Positions 44,204 to 54,748 of a stretch of DNA of 62,000 nucleotides are shown here, in pieces. How positions within the stretch are numbered: the stretch's first letter is position 1; every line of letters starts with the position of its first letter. This DNA is from Symbiodinium natans. Its lineage: Eukaryota > Sar > Dinophyceae > Suessiales > Symbiodiniaceae. The notes beneath the pieces were generated by a model. That model did no database searches, had not been told where the DNA came from, and was given only the letters and a program-made list of their open reading frames with translations. The stretch covers positions 927,501 through 989,500 of the forward strand of contig CAJNDS010000102.1 in the NCBI GenBank assembly GCA_905221605.1. Reading direction: 5' to 3'. The position numbers and the translations under genes were made by a program.

Positions 44204-45580
44204 GACTTGAGGCCATGCTTCCCACAATGTAAGGCTGGGGCTTCAGCACTTCCAAGGCTGAGGTCTTCAACTGTTAACCAACCATGATGGACCCTCCGTC
44301 ATCCTTAGTTCTCTAGTTTTTTGGACCCCAAGTTTAAGCCTCTGCAGCCCTCCATCCTTACAATCCTACTGAACCCTGAGTGTTATGCACAGTGACCTAA
44401 ACTCCGATACCCTGCAGCGCTTCAAATTCGAAACCCACTGAATCTCAAGTCTGACAAAGGTTCTTATGACAACTTCACCGGCCTCGATGAGGGTTGCAGC
44501 GAACCGAGGAGGACGGCCCTGGAGAATTCAGAGCTTTTTCGGCTGAGTGCACAGCTGCGGGCGAAGAACGCAAGTCATCGTGACATGCGGCTCGCAAACT
44601 TGAACTCGTTCAAAAGGGTGGTTCACTCAATGCCAGGCTGAACACATCGCTTTGGCTTTTTGCAATTTTGAAAGAGCCCAAGTGTAGCTGTAAGGCTTTC
44701 GGCTGCAGGGTATCGGAGTTTAGCTTTAACACCTAAAGTTTAGTCTTCGGGACTGCCAGTTTCTGTACTGGGGACTCGCTGCTCCCTGCAAAGGAGTGAG
44801 GAGTCACCACATCCGCGCCTCTCTTCGAAGTGGCTGGGCTTAGGGTTTAAATCATCAAGACCTAGGGTTCTTAGACCGAATATCAGAAAATCCCCAAAAG
44901 TTGAGAGCCTAGGTACGACAGCCCCAGAATTGCAAGGCGCAACCTTCAAATCCTTCAGCCTTGCAACACCAACAAAAGCAGCCTTCAAACTCTTCACTCT
45001 TAAACCGTGCAAAGCAAAATCCAATAATTTTCTGGAATCTGTCCAGAGAGTTCCACTTTGATTCTCACATTGAGGGTAACAGTATGTACCGGACCGGCAC
45101 GTACGCACGCAAACCGGAAGCCGACTACTAGCATCTCAACCGTCTCAACCGGAAGTTTTCAGGTCTGTTCCTTGAACGCCCTTCAAGCATCCACCGGAGC
45201 CGAGGAAGTCCAGTGCTGCACCTCGAAATCCGGCGCCCAAGCGCAGTCCGACTCAGAAGACCGAAGGCTGGAACATGCTTAGAGCATCTTAGAGCTTTAT
45301 GCGTTTTCGGGTCCGTGATGCGGGCTTCGAGCCCGGTGAAGGTTTCAGTATCTTGAGGCCGCAATTCCTCTGTCTTTAGAGCAGTGACAATTTTCTGTAG
45401 GTGGGCACTCCAGGGATGGTACTCCAAGGATACTCTGCGGAACTCTTTGTGGCTTCTCCTGGAGAGGGGCAATAATAGATACTCGGCAGAACTCTCTGGC
45501 ACTTCAGGGAACTGCAGGCTGCTCTACAACCCCACAGCGAAGGTGGGGACAAACGAGCCCTCCCCCCCCCCTCCGCCCGA
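44204..45580. other. Unique DNA, weak frames only
   Basis: A 20-base word, GATACTCTGCGGAACTCTTT, recurs with changes about 49 bases later (45430 and 45478). Open frames at 44740-45108 (-) and 45128-45502 (-) have no distinguishing composition. Confidence 0.45.
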
Positions 45581-45775
45581 CAGCCAAAAAAAGGTGCCCC
45601 GCCACGACGATGAAAAAGGCGCCCAGCAATGACAATGAAACAGCGCCGCCACGACCGCCACAAAAACACCTGCCCCCCCCCCCCCCCCCCCCATAACAAA
45701 AAGGTAGATGCGCTCCGCCACGACAGGAATAAACTCGCGCCCCTGCCACAGAAAAGTTCATTATGCCAGCATAGA
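45581..45775. repeat. Degenerate ~27-bp minisatellite with C20 homopolymer
   Basis: Units combine an A-run (AAAAAGG or AAACAG) with a GCGCC...GCCACGAC segment, spaced about 25-33 bases, five or six decayed copies. A run of 20 C (45673-45692) sits inside the array. Overlapping - strand frames with long Gly runs are artefacts of this array. Confidence 0.8.
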
Positions 45776-46350
45776 CCCAAATGATGAGAGACCATGGGGG
45801 GACACGGAAGAGCACGCCACTGGTCCAAGAGCAAGAGCTCGACCAGAACACCATCGAGGAAATTCAAGGACCATGCTTCATTGCAGCATTCCAGGAGCAC
45901 ATCAGCTGCGTCGAACGCGATATCCAGCCGGCGTAAGCTCAGTCGGCTGTGACCCGCATCCAGCAGGCGGATGCCGGATGAGATGAGTGGAAATCACAGC
46001 CAGGGAATTCTAGCACAGGTAAAACTGGCATCCGGCCGAGAGTCGGGTGGCTGTAGCTTGCAGCCGACAGGCTTGTTGGCGACGCAAGTTTCCCATGTCG
46101 TGAGCCCAGACGTCCAAAATCGATGCCACTTCCGAGGACGGTGAGGGTGGTTACGCCCGTGCCTAGGCGAGAACGCGGTTTTCATCCAAAATGGGAGAAA
46201 TGCATGTTCCGGGCCGCCAGCGCCGCCCACGGAGCAATGGACTAGCCCCTCTTACTCTTGACATTTATGGAGTTTATGGAAAGCAAAAGATGTTTCGCTG
46301 AAAAGAGAAAAGCAGGTGCAACCCCTAAACAAATCTAGATTTAGGTTTGG

Positions 46351-46950
46351 GTGCGGGTGTGTAATTGCTTGACTTACATCACATCTTTTCCTGTCCACAA
46401 GTGGGCCATCGGTGAACATGATACAGTCTTTTCTTTCAGTCGAACTGCTTCGGCTTTGACCGGAGCAGAACAGTCTTGCACACCTCACATTGTCTTCGCC
46501 TGCAGGGCACCCAGACTCAGGACAGAGCGTCTTGAAAAAAAAACCCTGGCCCCATGTTTTTGTTTTGCCTTTCCCCAGTCCCACACTCATCCTGAAGTCA
46601 CTAAACATCTAGGGGAATTCGCATGTCACGGGGCACACCCGAAACCTCGAAAGCCGAAGCTTTGGAGGCCGCCCCCCGGCTGTGGTCAACGAGAACAAGG
46701 TGAAGGTCAAAAAGAAAGGGACTGGGCTGCTCCTCGACGAGAGCTCGTTCTTCTTCATGTCGAGCTTGAGGGTTCTATTCGAATGTCCAAAGCTGTTTGT
46801 GGCAGGGCGGTCGTTCAGCGGTGTTTTGCCGGCCGCGTAAAAGAAGCGGCAAAGATCTCTGCTCGGCAAGTCATCTGGTTTGTCTCGCGGACAGCGTGTT
46901 GTAGTTCCCAGAAATCTGATCGCGACAGCCTTGAAGTAAACCAACTGTAG
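46351..46950 (+). CDS. Exon-like + strand region, family unknown
   Basis: A frame open for 199 codons (46351-46950, no ATG at its left end) has about 40% first-position G in its last third. A second + strand phase is open at about 46617-46840, ends TAA, and is also coding-like, with a run of Lys/Val then hydrophobic residues. The two overlap, so only a spliced or frameshifted arrangement could use both. A 144-codon frame on the - strand also overlaps. No domain recognised. Confidence 0.2.
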   Translation: MRVCNCLTYITSFPVHKWAIGEHDTVFSFSRTASALTGAEQSCTPHIVFACRAPRLRTERLEKKTLAPCFCFAFPQSHTHPEVTKHLGEFACHGAHPKPRKPKLWRPPPGCGQREQGEGQKERDWAAPRRELVLLHVELEGSIRMSKAVCGRAVVQRCFAGRVKEAAKISARQVIWFVSRTACCSSQKSDRDSLEVNQL

Positions 46951-47044
46951 TGCTGCAATGATCCATCGCGCAGGTTCCACACGTGCACCGAGAAATTGGT
47001 CAATGCAGGGGCATACTATAAGTGCACCCACACCCCAATACACG

Positions 47045-47077
47045 GAATCGCTTGGATGTATGAATCGCTTGGATGTA
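47045..47077. repeat. Tandem 17-bp duplication
   Basis: GAATCGCTTGGATGTA occurs twice, starting at 47045 and 47062. Confidence 0.92.
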
Positions 47078-47303
47078 CGAACACCGAAAGTTAGCTTGGT
47101 GAATGCACTGCCCTGATAAACTGTGTAGACCTGGCTACCCTTGCAACGCCTAGCAGAAGACTCAATGGCTAAACCTGGTAAAGCCTTTCATACTCTGCTT
47201 TTGTTTTAGCCTTGAACCCGAAGCCTGCGTCGCACCAAGGGCGCAAAAGCATTCCTTTGAGGACCTTCGCGCTTGGAGGGGTGAATGCTGGGTTTGTGTG
47301 TGT

Positions 47304-47322
47304 GGGGGGGGGGGGGGGGGGG
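47304..47322. repeat. G19 homopolymer
   Basis: Nineteen consecutive G preceded by TGTGTGTG. Confidence 0.95.
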
Positions 47323-49981
47323 CAAAGCACAAACCCAACAGCCCTGCAACCACTGAAGGGATTTGATCTTTCCAGAAGTACTAAGTCCCAGCTAAGGTCT
47401 CTGGCATTCTGTGAGCCGTTTTTGTATGTAGCCAGAAGGTTTGGGGTCTCAGGACCTCAGGAACTTGTTAACCGATCCTCCAGGGCAGAATCAAAGCATC
47501 AAGCCATGAAAGCCTTGGCAGTTTGACGTTTTGTAAGCTGAAGAAAGCCGCGGCATCGGGACTAGTGCTACGTGCCGAGTTGAATACGCCTCAACCACAA
47601 AGCTCCAAACTGAAGTTGGAAGCTGGAAAGCAGCTCCAAGTCTAAGCCATAGTTGCCATAGTTGAGGCTGGGGGTATCGAGTGGAGCAGGAGAAGGTCTA
47701 TTTGTTGAGGTCGAGAGCAACACCTGACCCCAGGCGAAGCGATGTTAGGGTTGGCGATTTGGGATCCTTGACAATTTGTACGTCATTGGCGGCTTCAACA
47801 GGAGGCTGAAGCCGCCAATGGAATTCAGGCTTGAGCTTAACAGTCTTACCCCTTAGGACTTATATAGGACCCAAGACGAAGCTCCTTAAAGCCTCAAGCT
47901 CGAAACCCGCAGAAGGCCACACAAGGATGAAACAAGCAGTGCGACACTGCGTCAGGACCTCAAGGAACAAGTAGACGCTGAGGACAGACCTGCTTGGGGC
48001 TTGCGGTTTTCATGTTCAAACCTGTGCTTGCACAATTTGAGGTGTAGTCTTCAGGCTTGTGGGGGCTTTTGGAATCAGTTTGAACTCAGGCAAGAAGCCC
48101 GATCTGGAGTTTGGGTCGTTGGGTTTTGGAATACTTTGGGTCATATCTTGAAGGAGCCGACCCCCCATTAGTTAAGTTGCAGTACAGGTTATGCAGGGCG
48201 CATCGGTCGATGCTGCAGAAAGGTTGAAGAGCGGATATTCTCTGAATTGGTTGGGCATGCCATGTCTGTTGGGGGCATCGGACTTTAGGTGACGAGAGCG
48301 GTGGGGGTTACAAGGGAACAGCCATTTAAGCAAAAAACAAAAAACCTTAAAAGGCAACCTACGTTACTACTTCAGGATTAGTTCTGATCAATGCTGTAGG
48401 GTCTTTGTGCTTGAAGGTGCCAGGAAGCTTTTCCTGTAGCTGGAATCCCATACAGTTGCAAACTAGAGTTTCGAATCCTGAAAATGAGCTTTTGATGTTG
48501 CGTCAAGGACCTTGCAGCACCATTCCGTGACGGGGACGAGGAGGCTCATTGCTCTGTAGGCCTTGCTTGGGCTTTTGGCGCCTCACAGTGCGCAAGCCCA
48601 CATGGGACCCAGAAGGACAGGTGATGACTCGCAAGGAGCCAAACCCTCAATCCTGTCCTTCAACATAGCGGAGTTAGCTTGGACATCGGTTCAATCTGCC
48701 TCTCCTTGCCGTCCAGCCGGAGGTTCCCAATCTCAGAGCTTGTGATTACAGAGTTTCCAACTTCCAACGCGATTGTCAAGATTGGATGGTGAGAATTTTC
48801 CCCGAGAGAGGGGGTGGTACGGTTGGTTCAAAGGTTGTAACAGTTAATTTGATGTGCACAATTGACATATGTTCCCATGTAGCATTTTGCCGAATGCTTG
48901 ATTTCAACAATTTGGTACAGAGTTTGACCGGCTGGGATGGGAATATTTGTCCTTGCTTTGCGAGCGATAGCGGCTCTCTTTCAAACGCACTCACATGGAC
49001 AGATGGAGGAAAGTGCTGGAAGTAAAGTGTCTTAGAATCCACAACGCCGCGCCGCAAAGTTTATGGGTCGTGCATGGAAGGGCTTTGGCCTCGCGGCTCA
49101 TATGCATTGTGTGTGTGTGTGCGCAGTGCGCGTGGTAACCGTTTGAGAGCCAACTCCTCGTTAACGTGTTTGGTCCTTCCAGCTCAAATGCTTTATGTTC
49201 TTCGCAAAGGGTCAGTTCTCCAAATTATGGTCCCTTTTTTGGGCACCCTGAACAAGAGGGGCCGCCTCATAATAAGGGACCATGTGAATCTCCCGATTTC
49301 CTCCAGGCCCGTCGTGCCAGAGCTGGGTTGCGGAAGGTCGCTGCCAAGGCCAAGTTGACAAAGCTGGAGAAATCGCACGAGGACCTTCCAAGGGTTTGGG
49401 CGGTTTATGGGCTTGTGAGTTGCGCACTTCAAGCTTACATCTTGTGTTGCGAAAGCCATGTTTAGGTTGTAGGGTTGGCAAGAAGCATTCCTTACAAAGT
49501 TGGGAGTCTTACGCGTTAAGGGTTTCGGACGCTTTCGAAGGCTTTGAAGGGTAGAAGGGTGAGTAGCGTCGTGTTCCTAGATAGCATGAAGCATCATGTT
49601 ATATTGTGGCTTATAGCATATGGAGAATCGGGGCCGTGTTGCAAGGTTCCGGTCACACGGTGCTGTCATGTAGGCGAAGGTGCTGTCCAGCGGAGAGTAG
49701 GCACCCATGCCACAATTGAAGTCGAACATGCGGAGCTGTCATGCAGCTCATTGAGCTGTCTGAAGGTCGGTTCAGGGTTTGGAGGGCCTCTCCCATGCAG
49801 GACCTCGCCACTTTGGCCCATGACACTCTGCCGCGGGTGATGATCGCTTGTTTGCCTCGAAATTGCCCCAACGTCCTAAAGCATCCTAAGTCTCTTCCCA
49901 GCGCAGCGGCAGACCCAGGTGAGGGATCTCAACAATCTGACCAAGAGGAAACATGAAATCGGGTTCCGAAAACCTAGGCTG
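47323..49981. other. Mostly unique DNA without a supported gene
   Basis: Apart from the hairpin at 47784-47820, this stretch shows only short open frames (48776-49057 -, 49074-49465 +, 49544-49840 +) of ordinary composition and scattered G-rich telomere-like words. Confidence 0.45.
47784..47820. repeat. Perfect 14-bp hairpin
   Basis: CATTGGCGGCTTCA (47784-47797) pairs exactly with TGAAGCCGCCAATG (47807-47820) around a 9-base loop. It lies in otherwise unremarkable DNA, with no T-run that would suggest a bacterial-type terminator. Confidence 0.9.
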
Positions 49982-50082
49982 GCGTAAGCAAGAAATCCAC
50001 GCGCGTAAGGTCCGCGCAAGCGTCCGCGGTCAACATGCCAGAAACAGGCGCCGCGTAAGCTACCACCGTGGAAGAAGCCTGA
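49982..50082. repeat. GCGTAAG/GCGCAAG-rich patch
   Basis: GCGTAAG, GCGCAAG, CCGCG and CGTGGAAG words recur about seven times in 100 bases. The segment GCGCAAGCGTCCGCGG here resembles GCGGAAGCGTCCGTGG at about 41079, suggesting the two patches are related. Confidence 0.55.
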
Positions 50083-53000
50083 GACCACGTAACATTGAGC
50101 TCTTGCACCTCAAAAGTATAAATCCGGAAACTTGAGTCGACTGTATCCTGCGCAGACCAAGAAACCCGAACCGAACGCGATCCGGAATCTAGACGTTCGA
50201 CTATATCTCCAATCCTGTATTTTCCCGAACAATCTGTGAGTATTTACCTTTCCTGCGCACGGGTGCTTTTGTCTTGGCCCCATTTCTCTTGATTTTGCTG
50301 CAAAAGCCTCCATTGCCTTCACATTTGTGAAACCTTGCCGTAGCTTCCATACTCTGGTAACAGATGGTGAAGAGAGCCTCTGCCTCATACTTGAGCTCGT
50401 CTTATCGCGATTCAATGACCGTTGGCGTCGGGGTTACAGTCAACACACAGGATGGCGAGGATACTTTCGATCAAGCTGGGCTCTGAGGCTTGTCAGGCAA
50501 GCAGGCTTCATCAAGGCGGCTGATGAGGTACACTTCCCCAGGTTGCGGCGCTTGCCCTCACGAGCGCGCGCGTTGATGCTTGACTTAGGTGCACGGCGCA
50601 CCCTCATAGAGGGCCACCAAGGTCGTGGTAGCTGCTTCTGAGGTTGTTTTTCTACAGACATCCGAGTGTGGTGTATTGAAGCAGGGCTGGGGCTTCGAAA
50701 TGCATAGGCCATCCTACGCCCAACCCTATAAACTCCCAAACTCCAAGCCCGCAACATGAAGGGACCCAAGTCCTGCATCCTGAAAAGAAGTAAAGCAGTG
50801 CTTTGCCAGGCTCAGGGCACCGGTCTCCAACCTAAGCAGGCTTCCCAGAGAGGATTTCAGGGCCCATTTCAGGGCTCGGGGTTTGGGCGTCTTGCAGTGC
50901 GGCCTTCCAGTTCTCCATGTTTCTGGAAGATGGCCTTTGTTGGGGGGTGTGCCGCTGCAGTGTGTAGGATTCCGTGGGAAAATGTGTCTGTTAGCTCCTC
51001 CATGGCTCCCGAGACAGATGGCCTTTGACAGAGGGAGTAAGTAGGTGAACTGGTGCCTGTGCAACAAAGCAACAACAATCAACATCACTTCGACAATCCC
51101 CTCCCCGGTTCCTGAAATCTCAACTCAACACAAGTGGAGGGACGCTCGCATCGTTGCCTGCAACATGTGCGTGTCCTGCTTGCAGCCTGATTCAGACGTG
51201 GGCTTGTCCAAGCCTGTCGGGGGCGCCTGGGACATCCACCTCAGCCTCTCTCGCCTGCATACATGGCGGCCACATTCCGGCATAGTCTGCGTACTGCCAC
51301 GTCACCTGGCACAGAAGCCCAGAGAAGCCTGCCGAGTATCTCTGGAGTGCTGCCAGGATAAGCCCGCAGAGAGTCCTGCAAAGTATGCCGGAGCGTCGCA
51401 GCCCCTGCCAATGCAGGGTAGGGTTTTCGTGGCGTCATCAGACACAAGCTTTCCCGGGCTGTGTGATGAGCCGCCACCATGTCCAGATGCGCGCACGCAA
51501 AACTACGACCGGAGGGCCGCCACGGAGTTTCGTGGAACGTAGACAAGGCATGTGGGGCCTTGGAGGCATGCATCGAAAATCTCTCAGCTTTGGACTTGCG
51601 GATTTTTTGGGGCTACCTTGTATATCCGGAGCCCCGAAAGCCCAAATCCTAAAGGCCTGCGCCGATTCGAGCCGCTCCTGCACAGCGCCGCAACCTTGAT
51701 GTTACATTCATCTTGGTTTTCAGGTTCTTGGATGCTGTTGAATTCAGGCGGGAGAAATTGTAGAAGGTTAAGGGTTTCAGGCCTCGGTCTTCGGAGTTTT
51801 GCATCGGTGGCTTTGTGGCTCCGGGGGCTTTTGGGTCGACACTTCCTGCATGAATGCTCATTTTATGCAGCTTCCAGGTTGAGGATTTACAATTTCTGAG
51901 CAGGCTCGACTGGAAGTTGCAGATCAAGGGCTCTATAGCAGTGGAGACGCGCCCAAGGTCGAAGTAAAAGACACCAAAGACATTCAAAGGCTCTAGGCCA
52001 CTTTGCTGAGTCAGGCTTCTGCATCATACTTAGATTCATGCAAACTGCAAGAAGAGGCTCCTACTGTACTCCCTCGATGTAGAGGCCCTGCCGGCATGGA
52101 GCCTGCGCATGTTCAGCCAATAGGTCTGCAGAAGCTTCAAAACTTCAAGCTAGCAAAAGACCAACCTCAAAACTGAGTTGGGCCGAGGCCACCGATGCGG
52201 ACCATAAGGGTACAATAGGGTATAGATTTCAGGCTTAGCGGCTTAGCAATGCGCGCTCCGGCGGTGTCGAACCGAAAGCCTTCTCAGGTGTTCCAAGGCC
52301 AACAAAGGCAACGGCAAGCCAACCGACCAAAGCAGGACTCACCGGGAAGTTACAGGGTCTTGCCATCGCAAGGCTCGAGATGATTTGGTCGCATCTTTCT
52401 GTGTCAAGTTTTCGAAGAGCACACCCTGAACATCCCTGAACCCTAAACCCAGTGCAGTGCAAACAGACTCGGCAAACCTGAAAGCGGACGTTTCAACAAT
52501 TCGTCGAAAGTTGAGAAACCCCGCAAGCTGGAAGATCAAAACCGGCTACCATTTAACATTCATCGTTGTCTGCAAATGAGTAAATGAGATGAGAAGGAAC
52601 AAACGCAACGAGGATGGCAGAAACCTGCCGGACCTGCGGGATGCTAGAGTTGCACTGTGCCACCAAAGGCCGAAGACCCTAAAGCAATGGCGCAATGGCA
52701 TGTGTGCCTCCCACTTCCCATGGCGACTGAAGTGGCGACCTCACATGAATTTGCTTGACAAGCTAAAGTGGTTGCGGCAAGCTAAGCGATGCTCCCTCCT
52801 CTCAACTCATTAAAGCGAAGAGCTCCCCCAATCCCCGCGATCTTGCCCGCCTCTAACCGGCCCCTTGCTCGCCCCCCTCTTCCTCACAAGTTAAGTACTT
52901 GTCGTGGTGAGATAAGCGGTGGCCCCACTCCGCACACGAGGCCTGCAAGTTGGCCCCAGGCCCTCGCAGCCAGCACACAGTGGGCCTTGCATGTTTCAAC

Positions 53001-53639
53001 ATTTTTCATGGTGGGCCGATGGTGGCGAGCGAGGTGCGTGACAAGCGAGCGAGCAGAGCCCGGAAACAGCCATCGACATCAAGGGCGACGAAGGAAGAGA
53101 ATGATACAAAGAGTCCCTGACCCAGCAACCGCCGGATGCCAAGAATCCTTCATCAAGAGCTCAGTAGGCGACCGAAACCCATTTCTTGCGGAACGTGTTG
53201 GGCGTTGGACTCTGGACCCTGGAATTTGATTGACCACTTCAAAGCAGATTTGCCATTGGGAGCTAGGCCGGTTTTGCTTCGGTTTTGAAAAACCGGATGC
53301 TGCAAGCATTTCGGAGGACGCAGTGCGCCTGTCCCCAGCGCGGGGTCGACAAGGCCAGGCGCTCAGGCTTAGTCTTAGGGGATAGGATCCACCTAAGAGC
53401 CTGAAGATCGTAACGTGCCCTTGCGCAAGAGAAGGCAGGGCGGACAGCAAGGAAGGTGGTGTTGGGGAGGTTGTGAAAGGCAGTCGTGCTTGCGAATCAG
53501 ATCAGACCAAGCACAACATGTAAACAGACTCTCAAGGAAACAAGTAGGCAGTAATGGTTGATCCTTTGACTACTATTACTATTGCCGTTGCGACAGCAAT
53601 GTAGTACTGCGAGCTTTGTCATCACAATTACGACCATTG
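50083..53639. other. Mostly unique DNA, weak frames only
   Basis: The frames 51045-51542 (+, 165 codons, no ATG at its left end) and 51241-51573 (-) face each other over the same DNA with similar composition. 52789-53229 (+) lies in a GC-rich part. None has a recognisable motif, and I call no gene. Confidence 0.4.
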
Positions 53640-54689
53640 CTACTACCTTCACATACTGTCGCCCTAGCAACGCTACCACCACCACAACAACAACGACAAC
53701 AACAAACAATCAAACAAGCGAACAAGCGAACAAGCACACAAGCAAACAATCAAACAAACAGCAAACAAACAAGCAATCAAACAAACAAACACGCAACAAA
53801 CAAACAAACAAACAAACAAACAAACAAACAAACAAACAAACACATAAACAAACAAGCAAGCAAGAAAACAAGCAAGCAAGCAAACAAACAAACAACCAAC
53901 AACAAACAAACAAGCAAACCAACTAGCAAGCAGCAAACAAACAAACAAACACGCACACACACATACAAACATACATACAAGCACTCAAACAAGCAAACGA
54001 GCACACAAGCAAACAAGCAAGCAAGCAAACAAGCAAACTAGCAAGCAAGCAAACAAGCAACCAAGCAAACAGCAACCAAGCAAGCAAGCAAACAAGCAAA
54101 CTTTCAGCAACAAACCAACAAAGAACAAGCAAACAATATTCAGCAAACAACAACAACAAACAACAAACAAACAAGCAAACACGCAAACAACACACAAACA
54201 AACAAACAAACCAACAAACATACAAACGCACAAGCAAGCAACTAACCATCAAACAACAAAAAAAAACAAGACAGACCGGCAGACAAACAAACAACCAAGT
54301 TCAACCAAGCAAGCAAACAAGCAAACAAACAAGCAAGCAAGCAAAGCAAACAAGCAACCAAGCAAACAAGCAACCAAGCAAACAAGCAAGCAAGCAAGCA
54401 AACAAGCAACCAAGCAAACAAGCAAACAAGCAAACGAGCAAACGAGCAAACAAGCAAACAAGCCAACAAGCCAACAAGCAAACAAGCAAACAAGCAAACA
54501 AGCAAACAAGCAAACAGCAACCAAGCAAGCAAACAAACAAACACGCAGACAACAGGCACACAGCAGCAGACAAACAGCAACAGATAAACAGCAACAGACC
54601 AACCGCGACAGACAAACAGCAACAAACAAACAGCAACAGACAACAGCAACAAACAAACAGGAACAGACAAACGGCAACATTCGAAAGCA

Positions 54690-54690
<1 letters not shown>
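53640..54690. repeat. CAAA/CAAG tetranucleotide array, over 1 kb
   Basis: The array begins with CCA and CA(A) triplets, becomes pure CAAA (for example 53800-53840), then CAAG/CAAA mixtures with CGAG and CACA variants, and ends in CAGCAACAGACAAA words. The + strand is almost free of T and has few G apart from those in CAAG units. Open frames on both strands (Lys/Gln/Thr/Asn on +, Cys/Leu/Val/Phe on -, up to 211 codons) are entirely a product of the repeat. Confidence 0.95.

Positions 54691-54746
<56 letters not shown>
54691..54746. repeat. (CGA)n trinucleotide array
   Basis: About 18 perfect CGA units follow directly after the CAAA/CAAG array. Confidence 0.95.

Positions 54747-54748
<2 letters not shown>

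Noticed and set aside
45504-45854. Gly-rich - strand frames of 116 and 174 codons
   Set aside because: The Gly runs come from the C20 homopolymer and the surrounding minisatellite.
47784-47820. Bacterial-type terminator
   Set aside because: No T-run follows, and nothing nearby suggests bacterial genes.
48440-48500. tRNA-like B box (TTTCGAATCC near 48471)
   Set aside because: No matching A box or acceptor stem at the required distance.
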